A stretch of DNA of 64,000 nt. Source: Pomphorhynchus laevis. Taxonomy: Eukaryota > Acanthocephala > Palaeacanthocephala > Echinorhynchida > Pomphorhynchidae. The position numbers and the translations under genes were made by a program. Below, in pieces: positions 46,961 to 57,649 of this stretch (the stretch's first letter is position 1; every line of letters begins with the position of its first letter). Below the pieces are notes generated by a model. The model worked only from the letters and a program-made list of their open reading frames with translations. It made no database searches and had not been told where the DNA came from. Location of the stretch: the NCBI GenBank assembly GCA_012934845.2, contig WNNJ02003171.1, positions 1 to 64,000 of the forward strand. Direction: 5' to 3'.

Positions 46961-47390
46961 CATTTGCGACTAATAACTTATGTGAAAATAAATATATTGA
47001 GTCTTAAACATTAAGATAAAAAATATCGACATGCCAAACCGTCGAAATCTTAAGAGAAAATAACAATTTATAGGTCAAAATTTAAAATTATTAAATTGTG
47101 ACAAGTAGATGGTGTTAAGATATTTAATGTGGCACTTATACAAATTATGCAACAATACCTCAATACATCTAACATTCAGTTGTTAAATTCAAATTTTTAA
47201 ATTGAAACTGATTTTTATATAATTTTTCGAATAAATCTATACATAAGTTGGTAAAAAAAAGTCCATAATTGGAAATAACTACTGTAATTTTGTACTAAAA
47301 AGTGTCATTAAAATATTGTTGTCGAAATTTTGAAAAAAAAACAATGTTTTTTGATCAAAAAGTTTATTTTTTTTACAAATACAATTAGAT

Positions 47391-48055
47391 AAAATATAAA
47401 ATGCATACAGTGATACTTATACAAATTATGCTGTATATAGTAGATAAAGCTTAAGAAGTACATCAAGGTTAAGAAGCCGATGCAAAGGCATCTTTTATTT
47501 AATGTCTTCCTTAGGCCTTTCTGTAAAAAATTGATCAATAGGGTCATTTTCAATTCAGTCAAGCTGTACGAGACAGAGCTCAAGATCTCATTTGTCTTTG
47601 CTGATCTGGATAAAATATAAAATGCATACAGTGATACTTATACAAATTATGCTGTATATAGTAGATAAAGCTTAAGAAGTACATCAAGGTTAAGAAGCCG
47701 ATGCAAAGGCATATCTTATTTAATGTCTTCCTTAGGCCTTTCTGTAAAAAATTGATCAATAGGGTCATTTTCAATTCAGTCAAGCTGTACGAGACAGAGC
47801 TCAAGATCTCATTTGTCTTTGCTGATCTGGATAAAATATAAAATGCATACAGTGATACTTATACAAATTATGCTGTATATAGTAGATAAAGCTTAAGAAG
47901 TACATCAAGGTTAAGAAGCCGATGCAAAGGCATATCTTATTTAATGTCTTCCTTAGGCCTTTCTGTAAAAAATTGATCAATAGGGTCATTTTCAATTCAG
48001 TCAAGCTGTACGAGACAGAGCTCAAGATCTCATTTGTCTCTGCTGATCTGGCAAA
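47391..48055 (+). repeat. 221 bp tandem triplication at LINE 5' end
   Basis: Three near-identical units with starts 221 bases apart (the same frame edge recurs at 47583, 47804 and 48025 on the minus strand). Each carries GATAAAATATAAAATGCATA, AAGCCGATGCAAAGGCATAT and GAGACAGAGCTCAAGATCTC. On the plus strand the last unit runs into the ORF1 of the I/Jockey-like LINE, so the array duplicates the ORF1 5' part. Confidence 0.9.
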
Positions 48056-50835
48056 GGACTATATAGATCACTTTGAATCAGCCTTATATGAATATGGTGC
48101 AATTCTTTCTAAACCCATTCTTGGCACTCTAAAAATATCGAATTTACCCTGTCACCTTGATGATACTGATATTAAACTACTAGAAAAATCCTATAAGGTT
48201 TCTAACTTCCGGTCTATTCTGGGTAAAGGGGGTAACCCAATACCCATTGGGTTCTGCTCTGCCCCACTGGAATACGGAGAAGTTCTGATGAACTCTAAAT
48301 GTAACCACCTTTTGGGCTTTAATCTTTGTTTTACACTTATTGGAAAAGATGAATATACCTATTATCACTGCAGCCGGTGTCACAAATGGAGGACACTGGG
48401 CATCCAGCTGCAGTGAGACACCAACATGTGGAGCGTGTGGTTCGTCCGACTGTGCGGCTCTACAGACTGATCTTCGTTGCGAGGCCCCTCATCATGCTCT
48501 AATTGTGATGGGGTGCCATTTTGCCTGGAGCAGGAAATGTGCATAATTCAAACAATACTATGGCAAATTCCACAAGTCCGGTGCGTGCTTAGGCCTGTAA
48601 ATTAACGAGTGCTGCCTCCCTGCGCACGGGGGATGCTGACATAATGCGTGCGATGAATGCAAGAGTGGAAGCAGTTTATATGAAAATGGAAAAGCGAATT
48701 TCAAACGTTGTGTCTGCATTCTGCACAAATCCTTCGATTCCTTCTGCCACAATTCCGTCATCTAAAAAAGGGGGATTTTGCCCATACTGTCCCCCCGCTC
48801 AAGATCGGTAAAATGCTGAGTGGCAAACATCATAGGGGAAATTAAGACGCTGCCCAGGGGCAAGTACCGACCCCGGGTAAGGCTAGTGGCGGGAATGGTA
48901 ACCTTCCTGCACCTAGCTCTGTCTAGGTAGGCAATCCCCCATCTAACTAATCCATCACAATGCAGAGTACTCGTGAGCCTTTTTCACTGAATGTCCTTCA
49001 GTGGAATTCGGGAGGTGCTTATGCCCTTAGACTTTTATCTGGAAGAGATGCAGATGTTATAGTCCTTCAGGAGACGCGGTATATCCGTCGTCCCCAGGAC
49101 ATTACTCGATTTATCCCAAAGCATATCTATTCCCACTATAATCCGAACATCACCACCTCAATCATCTTCATCTCAAGGGCTCTTGACCATAGCAACATAT
49201 CTTCCTCAATTCTCCAACGAATTAAGTCATGAGAGGTGGACAATTGCTGGCGCGACTGCTCCGTGCAGAGGGGTTTTAACAGCCACCTCGAGTGAAGCAG
49301 TAAAATGTCGAGGATAGAATTTGTTGATGTGCAATGAAAGGTAGGAGATGGGTGTTTGTGAATAAGATAACAGTTCCTAGCTCTGCGAAGTGTTGCATTG
49401 ATCCAACGACCAGCTCTGTTGTTGAAATCCCCAAGTATCATATCATAACCGCTGTCAATAATACTATTCAGGTGGTCACGGTTCTTGTGAATTTTTTCTG
49501 GACGGATGTAGACATTGGCTAGACTGAGGCGTTTACCGTTCTTACTGAGTGGAACTACCAAACAAGACGGCTGGAAATGAGTAGTTTAATAGGAGGGTGG
49601 ACCATTAGGAGCACTTAACTATGGTCTTAACTGGAAGATTTTCAAGAAGGAGTAGTTTGTTTGCTGGAAGGATAAATCATTGGGTTGGATAGGGAATGTA
49701 GGCCTTAATAAAGTTTTGGAGGAGTCACTAGCCCTACACAACTATGGAGCCACTCAATCACCTCAACCAATCCTGCCTTGGTGTTACTTCAGGAGTAGGA
49801 TCTATCTGTAACGGATATCCTTTACTCCTGGGGTCTACTCCCGGGCATCTTCAAATCCGTAGCTCCAACTCGGATCTGTCAGCTTTTGGCAGCTGATCAG
49901 AGAAGGGAGGTGGCCGTCACAATGCTTTTAACCTCCCCATCCGATGTAGCAGGCATCAATATTAGTAAGTGAGTTTTTATTCCTAAGAAAAAATCCTGCT
50001 CATGCGCTAAAGATCTGCGACCCATTTCGATTCAAAATGACCTCGTGTCGATTTACGAAAAAGCGCTTGCGCGTAAAATTCGCGACCATTTAAGTAGGCG
50101 TAATTTGATCCCTCCTGGTTTTCATGGGTTCGTCAAAGGTCGCTCGGTCCATTCAGCAGTTGGTCAGGTGGAACAGTTTTGTCGGGATAACAGCCATCGT
50201 CTAGTTGTTGCTGTTTTCCTCGACTTTTTTGCTGCATTTGACCGCATCTCCATTCCTTTTGTGATATCTACTCTTGGGTCTCTCGGGTTGCCTCGAGAAT
50301 TGTGAACAGAGTGGAGATCCTGCTCTATACCAAGCGATTTGACTATGAAGACGACCCTGATGCGCGTCAGTTCTACCCTATTATGGGTGTACCACAAGGA
50401 TCTCCTCTTTCTCCTATCTTGTTCCTTGCTACTTCCATTGAACTCTTTAAAATATTTAAACGCGAACAACGTCTTGTGGTGTACGCTGATAACAACACAG
50501 CCTTGTTCACTGGACACAGGTGTAAAGACGTAGTCTCTGATATCAGCCGTTTCTTTTTAAGATTAAAAGACCAGTTACCCAAGTCCAATATTATTTTAAA
50601 CTCCGCCAAATTGCAAACGGTTGTCTTTCATGGCACCCCTGCAACTAAGAAAAACTTAAGAGATTAGCACTCTCCGCGCTCTCCTTCATATTTGCCTCTG
50701 AACCACTTCCCATCTTCACAAGTCGAGTAAAATACCTGAGGTTCACCGTTACAGTGAACTGGTCGACGAAAGCTGACTGGATAGATTCAAACGTATCCTG
50801 AAGAAAGCTAGTTGGGCCCTGAAACGGGCTCAGCA
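47831..50835 (+). mobile_element. I/Jockey-like LINE, copy A
   Basis: ORF1 reads SFVSADLAKDYIDHFESALY, LGTLKISNLPCHLDDTDIKL, then zinc knuckles: CSRCHKWGHWASSC (across a frame change near 48391), CGACGSSDC and an HFAWSRKC end. The endonuclease begins FSLNVLQWNSGGAYALRLLS (48980) with VIVLQETRYIRRPQDITRF. Part of the endonuclease (about 49170-49560) is inverted: the minus strand there reads LANVYIRPEKIHKN and MILGDFNNRAGRWINATLRR. The RT continues on plus from about 50040: SIYEKALARKIRDHLSRRNL, VFLDFFAAFDRISI, MGVPQGSPLSPILF and VVYADNNTALFTG (YADN in place of YADD). It is broken by stops and frameshifts. Confidence 0.8.
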
Positions 50836-51960
50836 TTAGGCGAAATTTGATCCCACTGGTTTCCATGGGGTTGTCAAAGGTCGCTCGGTCCATTCAGCTG
50901 TAGGTAAAGTGCATCAGTTTTGTCAGGATAATAGTCATCAACTTGCCGTGGCTGTTTTCCTTGATTTTTCTTCTGCATTTGACCGCATCTCCATTCCTTT
51001 TGTTATCACTTATCTCAGGTCCCTCGGGTTGCCTGCGAGAATTGTTAACAGGGTGGAGATACTGCTGTACACCAAGCGATTCTATTATGAAGACGCCCAT
51101 ATGCGCGTCAGTTCTACCGTATTGCGGGTGTGCCTCAAGGTTCCCCTCTTTCCCCAATACTATATCTTGCTGATTACAGTAATCTCTTTAAAATATTTAA
51201 ACGTGAACAACGTCTAGTGGTATATACTGATGATACCACAGCCCTGTTCTCTGGACGAAGGTGCAAAGACGTAGTCTCGGATATTAGTCGATTCTTTTTA
51301 AGATTAAACCACCAGTTAGCCCGGTCCGATCTTATTTTAAACTCCGCTAAATCGCAGGTGGTTGTCTTCCATCGCACCCCTGCAAGAAAGCAAAAACTTA
51401 AGAGATTAGCACTCTCTGCCCTCTCCTCCATTTTGACTAATCACCCGCTCCCTACCTTCACGAGTTGAGTAAAATACCTGGGGTTTACCGTTACGGTGAA
51501 CTAGTCGGCGAAAGCTGACCTAGATAGACTTAAAAGAATCCTGAAGAAAGCTAGGTGTGCCCTGAAAGGGCTCAGCATCTGCCATTTAAAAGAAAAACTC
51601 AGATTCGCCTCTGGGGCACTTAGGCTATCTCGGCATTAGTCTTCTTTCCTAGATGACGTCCCCAAGTGCAAAGGCTAAGGTTTCTTAAGCTCCTCGTCTC
51701 GCGTTTACCCAGCATAGTCCGCTTTGACTGGATTCTTCGGAAGGTGAAAGACCCCGGTTGGTTTAGTCGGCGGGTTGCGTGTTAGATTGGCTAAAGGACT
51801 CAGATCCCTTGGACCTAAGGCCATAAACTAGAGGACTTTAAGCAGAATGAAGAAAGAAGAATTCTCTGGCGTGATATGTTTTTTCTTTTTCTCTAACCGA
51901 CAACTTTATTATTATCCGCATGTATTATCGTTTTAAGAAAATCTTTATTATTAAGTGTAG
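50836..51960 (+). mobile_element. I/Jockey-like LINE, copy B (partial RT and 3' UTR)
   Basis: It begins abruptly inside the RT (NLIPLVSMGLSKV frame-shifted, then VHQFCQDNSHQLAVAVFLDF), directly after the 3' part of copy A at CTCAGCATT. The RT parts present include SSAFDRISIPFVITYLRSLG, MPQGSPLSPILYLADY, VVYTDDTTALFSG and LNSAKSQVVVFHRTPARKQK. The 3' UTR has CTCAGATCCCTTGGACCTAAGGCC-like sequence (about 51806) and a TCTTTATTATTA tail. The arrangement looks like an internal duplication or template switch. Confidence 0.8.
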
Positions 51961-51989
51961 TTTTAAACAAAAAACTAGTATCATGACGA

Positions 51990-54900
51990 TCAAAGGATTT
52001 GACAAATATGCAAACTGCCAATCCCCAAGCAAATAATGGCTTAAAACAGCAAGATAGTCTTATTGCAGACAAGGTAATTAATTTGTTATCTACTGGATCT
52101 ATCGTTGAGCAGGGGGAACTTCCCCTGTACCTAAACTGACAAACTTAATTTGGGATAAATTTACGGAACCTTTACCAAGGAACAACGTTTTCAACGTCTT
52201 TCTTAGGGACATATTTCTTAAGGACATCTTTCTTCAAAGGGAGAGTTATTTTTCATTCAATAAAATATTGCGAGTCAGAAGTTAGGATATTCTTTTGCAC
52301 CCATGAGTTTGCCCGTGATTACTTGAACCAGTTCAATAAAAACCTTTCAAGTCGTAGTAAACTCTTATACAAGCCCATCCAAGCAACTTTGAAAATCAAC
52401 AACATTCCGACATATATGTCAGATGAAGACATTCTAGCACTTGAACACAATTTTAAGATTATCAATATGATATTTATTACAAGGAATAGAAGATTGCCAA
52501 TTCCCGTGACATTTTTTATGCTTCAGTTGACGTGGCCGAGTGTCTAGCTTATTCTAAATGCAACCCTTTCCTGGGACATAATCTGGTATTTACTCTGATC
52601 GAAACTGACTCTATGACCTACCCCATTGTAATGTCTGCCACATATGGGGACATTAAGGTTCTGGATGTTATCTTGCCCATTCTTGCGAGATATGGGCTCT
52701 CTGGATGACCATACTGAAAAAATGCGAATAATCCCCGCACTGTTCTAACTGTTTGGGAGTCCACCAAGCCTGGTGGAGGAGAAAATGTGCTACTATCAAA
52801 AGCTACAAGAAACGCCATCTAGTAGCTCAGATGCAGCCAGCCAGATTCGTCGATGCATGTTCCGCCAATAATAACAACAGGATGCCTGACTCAGACTTCT
52901 TACGACTTGTTAAGGCCAAACACCGAGAATTAATGGATAAGATAACCGATTTGATACAAAAACTCGTGTTAAAGATTGGTGAGGTTCACAGTCCACTCAG
53001 ACTTCTTACGACTTGTTGAGGCCAAACACCGAGAATTAATGGATAGGATAACCGATTTGATACAAAAGCTCGTGTTAAAGATTGGTGAGGTTCACAATCC
53101 ATCTACATCAGTTGCTAAATCTAAAAAAGCCATGAGATCAAATAAACGGATTGATTTTTCGCCGCAGATCTTACCCACTTTAAAACTATCAAAGATATAA
53201 AAAGATTGGAGCCTTGCGTTGAAAAATGAAGATAATGCCCATGGAGAAATAACTCCACCTGCTGAGAGTGAAAGCGTTAAGGGCAACCTTTCGGCCTCTG
53301 GTTCCGACTAGATGAGGGGCGTCCCACTCCGGTAACACTGACACAATGGGAAGTAACCAAGAGCCTTTTTCACTGAATATACTTCAGTGGAATTCTGGAG
53401 GTGCTTCCGCCCTTAGCCTTCTATCTGGTAGAGATTTAGGTCTTATAGTCATTCAGAAGACGCGGTATATTCGTCTCCCCCAGGACATTACTCGATTTAT
53501 CCCTAAGCATATAATCACCCACTTTACTCCGGATATAACCCCTCCATACTCCTCTTCTACTCAAGGTCTTCTAACACTAGTTAAAAGCTCCTTAATATCC
53601 TCCATCTTATTAAACTGCCTGTGTCCAGCCATTTCTTGTTTAGTTATATCACTAGTTAAGAACGGAAAACTCATCAGCATAGCCAATGTCTACATCCGGC
53701 CGGGGGGAGAGTCACAAGAATCGTGACCTCCTGGACCGAATTGTAGATAGCAAGTACGACATGTTACTCGGAGACTTTAGCGACAGAGCTGATCATTAGA
53801 TTGAGGCAACACTACACAGAGCGAGGAACGACTATATTATGCATAAACCACCTACCATCACCACTCATTGCTCTACAACAAATTCACTTCTCGACATATT
53901 ACTGCTTTATAGGATTTGTTTCTTAAAACACATTTGCACTGAGCAGTCGCGATAACAGCTGACCACCTCTCATGACCTAATACGTTGGCGGTTGGAGGAC
54001 GATACGTTACTTAAAAGAAGGTTCTACTTTGATTATATTAGAGTGGCCTTCTTTCAGACAGCTATCCAACTCTTTCCCAGTATAGGAAATGAGAGTTTGA
54101 CCGAATTTAATTCCTATCTCTCTTCGCAAGCTACCGGGATCCTTTCAACTGCCTTTAAAGGTCATATTTACGATCCTACTCTAACAAAACTCAAAGCCCT
54201 AGTTGAAAACACCTTCCCAATCTCTCTGCTTCCTTCCGGCAGGCTATCTCGAATGAATACTGGAGTATAAGATATAGGCTTTAGTTAAGTAGGACAGGAC
54301 TAATATTGGTCGTCTTTACCCCTCTCAGGCTTCCTTCCAGAAGATATTCAAGAAGGATAAGTTTGTCCTATGGCGGGAGAGGGCATCGGGGTGGATCGGT
54401 AGCGTAGGCCTTGATAGAGTTTTAGAGGAGTCACTATCCCTACGTAATTATAGAATCACTCTTTCTCCCCAGCCAATCGTGCTTTGGGATGACTTCAGGA
54501 GAATGGACTTATCTGTTACGGATATCCTTAACTCATGGGGTCCACCTCCGGGCACCTACAAATCCGTCGTTCTACTCTCTATTCGAGTTTGTCAGCTTTT
54601 GACAGTCGATCAAAAATGATAAGTGGTTGTCACAATTCTTTTACCCTTACCATCCGATGTAGCCGGCATTAATTGTAGCCGACGCATATTTTTACCAAAG
54701 AAACAATCGGTTTTATGTCCCAAAGACCTGCGTACCATTTCGATTCAAAATTCCATCATATCCATCTACGAAAAAGCGCTTGCTCGTAAAATCCGCGGCC
54801 ATTTAAGTAGTGGTAATTTGATCCCACCTTGTTTTTATGGATTTGTCAAAGGTCGCTCGGTCCATTCAGCAATTGGTGAAGTGCATCAGTTTTGTCAAGA

Positions 54901-55930
54901 TAACAGTCATCAGCTTGCGGTGGCTGTTTTTCTTGACTTTTCTGCCTCATTTGACCGCATCTTCATTCCCTTCGTTATCTCTTATCTCAGGTGCTTAGGG
55001 CTGCCTGCGAAAATTGTTAACAGGGTGGATATATTGCTGTACACCAAGCGGTTCTACTATGACGACGACCTTGATGCACGTCAGTTCTACGCTATTACAG
55101 GTGTGTCTCAAGGTTCCCAATTGTCTACTATCTTATATCTTACTACTTCCATTGTTTTCTTCAAGGCATTTAAACGTCGTCAACATCTCGTGGTATGATC
55201 TGATTATACTACATCTTTGTTTCTGGACGCAGGTGCAAAGTTGTAGTCCCGGACATCAGCCGTTTCTTTTTAAGACTAAAAGACTAGCTTACCCCTTTCA
55301 ATCTTGTTATGAACTCCACAAAATCACATATGATTGTCTTCAATAGCATCCTTGCCACTAAAAAGAAATTTAAGAGATAAACACTTACTGCCCTTTCCCC
55401 CTCTTGCAGTCTCATTCAACCCCCTACCTTAACAAGTCCAGTAAAATATCTGGGATCCACCATTACGGTGAACTGGTAGGCAAAAGCTGACTTGGATAGA
55501 CTTAAACGTATCCTGAAGAGAGCTAGGTTAGCCCTGACACCGGCCCAACATCTGCCATTAAATGTAAAAACCCAAGTACGGTTTTGGGGTACTTGGGATA
55601 TCTCGGGATTAGTCTTCTCTAAAAGATGTCCCCCGAGCAAAGACTAAGGTTTATCAATCTCCTAGCTCGAGATTACCGACCATAATCAGCATCGACTGAA
55701 CTATTAGAGGGTGAGAAGCCTTAAATACTTCAGTTGGAAGGCGGTGCGCTAGTGCGGCCGGGGGTTCAGATTCCTCTGAACCTGATGCCGTGAAGATCTT
55801 GAAGAAGTTTCAAGAAGTTGTGTTTGACAAATAGTAAAGAAGGTGACAATTTATCCTGATCTGGTTTTTTATTCTTTATCTAACGTTGTATTTTGTTAAT
55901 AAAATCTTTATCTTTTTATTATTTAGAAAA
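51990..55930 (+). mobile_element. I/Jockey-like LINE, copy C (near full length, decayed)
   Basis: ORF1 starts at ATG 52008, MQTANPQANNGLKQQDSLIA. It has a LKINNIPTYMSDEDILALEH segment (about 52393) and a zinc-knuckle-like CSNCLGVHQ. A 103 bp stretch is duplicated in tandem (52893-52995 and 52996-53098). The endonuclease starts FSLNILQWNSGGASALSLLS (53368), with IANVYIRPG (about 53677) and LLGDFSDRAD (about 53766). The RT is from about 54620: SIYEKALARKIRGHLSSGNL, LDFSASFDRIFIPF (SAF changed to SSF... SASFD), GVSQGSQLSTILYL, and no intact YADD. The 3' UTR has CAGATTCCTCTGAACCTGATGCC-like sequence near 55768 and a TCTTTATCTTTTTA tail. Confidence 0.8.
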
Positions 55931-56069
55931 TAACAGTGCTTTGTTTTTCTTGCCTGAGGTGTTTTGTTTGATTTTAACATTTTTATCATTTATTAAGAAA
56001 ACCATTATTATTTTTAGAATTTCAGTTGTAGTTTTCTACAAGTAGTCTCCTTATCGGTGGAGCTTTCCA

Positions 56070-56220
56070 AAGCTGGTCGTTAATATATTAACGACCAGTT
56101 TAGGTCCTTTAATGGACCTAAAAGGACCTAAAGGACCTTTTAGTCCTTTAGGTCCTTTAATGAACCATTAAAGGACCTAAAGTTTAGGTCCTTTAATGGA
56201 CCGAAATGTAGGTCTATTAA
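56070..56220. repeat. GGTCC-rich foldback cluster
   Basis: A perfect 24 bp palindrome (TGGTCGTTAATA with TATTAACGACCA, about 56075-56098) precedes at least eight alternating copies of TAGGTCCTTTA and TAAAGGACCTA over 120 bases. The last copy ends TGGACCGAAATGTAGGTC, matching the GGACCGAAA/GAAATGTAG words of the hammerhead-like modules. This part can fold on itself in many ways. Confidence 0.85.
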
Positions 56221-56576
56221 AAAAGTAGGTCTAGGAAAATGTGTAATTAAAATTAATTACGAATTTTGATTAATTTGTAAGTTTTGTAATTAATCAAATT
56301 TGCAATAAAGCAGACGAGTCGAGTGATCGCCAGTCAACGGTTAAAAAGCCGAAATTGCATTTATTTATGAGAATTTTTATAATTCTAAAATTATAAATTT
56401 TAATAATTTTAACTGATGTATAATATTTATACAGCATTTACTGCTGTATAAACAAATCTAGATTTGAAGGTAGATCCTTCCCCTACCAACTTTTACTTAA
56501 GTATTATCGATAAATTATGATTTTATTATTTCCCTCACAAATTTTTGATTAAAGCTATTTACCAGTCCAATTGGAT

Positions 56577-56622
56577 CAGTAGCTGATGAGGCGCATCAAG
56601 ACTGAAATGTAGCGTACAACAG
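56577..56622 (+). ncRNA. Hammerhead ribozyme candidate, unit 1
   Basis: CAGTAG, CTGATGA (56583-56589), a degraded helix II, GAAA (56604-56607), a mini helix III (AUGUAGCGU) and the GUA cleavage triplet (56614-56616), then CAACAG. Helix I has two mismatches compared with unit 2; an outer CCAAT/GTTGG pairing may support it. Probably weakened. Confidence 0.5.
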
Positions 56623-56925
56623 TTGGCTTATTAATATGATTAAAGTAGCTGGCAGAATAAAATATCAAAATTTCACTGGTAACAAGCTATAAATGACTAG
56701 TTTGATAATAGTAATCATTAGAAAAAATATGTAGGTTTTCAAATTGAAGGTAGATTATTCCCCTACCAACGCTGATTTAATTTGAAATCAGAAATGATTT
56801 CAATTAAATTTGCAAAATGTAAGACGAAAGTCTTTCATTAAATCTAATCGCCAATAAAATCAGACGAGTCGAGTGGTCGTCAGCCAACATTAAAAAAGAC
56901 GGAACTAGAAACGTTGGTATTGGAT

Positions 56926-56971
56926 CAGTAGCTGATGATGTTTACCAATACTGAAATGTAGCGTACTGCTG
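56926..56971 (+). ncRNA. Hammerhead ribozyme candidate, unit 2
   Basis: CAGTAG (56926-56931) pairs fully with CTGCTG (56966-56971) as a six-pair helix I. The CTGATGA core is at 56932-56938, GAAA at 56953-56956, and a short helix III (A-U, U-G pairs, GUAGC loop) ends in the GUA cleavage triplet at 56963-56965. Helix II (TGTTTACCAATACT) is weak. The short helix III is typical of type I metazoan hammerheads such as those of Schistosoma. Confidence 0.6.
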
Positions 56972-57510
56972 TTTGAGTATAGATAAGATTAAAGTAGCGT
57001 GCAGAATAAAATATCAAAATTTCACTGGTAACAAACTATTAATTGTGAAAAATGGGTAGGTTTTCAAATTGAAGATAGCACCTTCCTCTACCAACGCTGA
57101 TTTAATTTGAAATCAAAAAGGATTTCAATTAAATTTGCAAAATGTAAGACGAAAGTCTTTCATTAAATCTAATTGTCAAAAATGGGTAGGTTTTCAAATT
57201 GAAGATAGCACCTTCCTCTACCAACGCTGATTTAATTTGAAATCAGAAAGGATTTCAATTAAATTTGCAAAATGTAAGACGAAAGTCTTTCATTAAATCT
57301 AATTGTCAATAAAAGCAGACGAGTCGAGTGATCGTCAGCCAAAATTAAAAGGACCGAAATTTTTATATCAATCATATATCTAATCGTAACACTGATAAGT
57401 TACTATTCTAATCGTAACGGATGGTGTTATCTACTAGCTGTGGCATTATTAAAGCGGTTTGATTATTTTCATTGCTCAAATCTGAGCTAAATGTTTTAAC
57501 TACATAATTT

Positions 57511-57521
57511 TAACTCTTTAG
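57511..57521 (+). promoter_or_regulatory. Splice-acceptor-like site abutting DHX37-like ATG
   Basis: TTTTAACTCTTTAG ends exactly at the base before the ATG. It is either the end of a 5' UTR intron or a trans-splice acceptor. Confidence 0.5.
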
Positions 57522-57605
57522 ATGAAAAATAAGAAGTTAAAGAATCGATACAATAAGAAAGCAAGGTTACTTGCTAGTAAATTCAAAGGAAACGACATAA
57601 ACGAG
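57522..57605 (+). CDS. DHX37: DHX37-like helicase, exon 1
   Basis: Encodes 28 residues, MKNKKLKNRYNKKARLLASK then FKGNDINE, and ends in phase 0 at GTAATC. DHX37 (yeast Dhr1) is a nucleolar DEAH-box helicase that frees U3 snoRNA during small-subunit ribosome assembly. Its N-terminus is a basic peptide of the form MGKLRRRYN-x-KGRQ, which this resembles. It joins without a stop to the exon at 62964. It is too short to be found as an open frame alone. Confidence 0.65.
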
Positions 57606-57649
57606 GTAATCAGTATATAACTTTGTGAACAAACACTGCTAAAGGGAAT

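Larger units (their letters stand above)
56430..57370 (+). repeat. Retrozyme-like tandem array, ~349 bp units
   Basis: Two main units are offset by about 349 bases (CTGATGA at 56583 and 56932; GCAGAATAAAATATCAAAAT at 56652 and 57001), with further partial units. Shared blocks: AAATTGAAG(G/A)TAG...CCCCTACCAAC, GCTGATTTAATTTGAAATCA, AAGACGAAAGTCTTTCATT, CAGACGAGTCGAGTG(A/G)TCG and the hammerhead core. A 130 bp stretch is tandemly duplicated (57051 and 57181). Size, tandem layout and a type I hammerhead per unit are the hallmarks of metazoan retrozymes, non-autonomous elements thought to use PLE machinery. No protein is encoded. Confidence 0.65.

Noticed and set aside
47308-48025. Three identical ~74-codon minus-strand frames
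   Set aside because: Antisense to the 221 bp LINE triplication; repeated only because the DNA is repeated.
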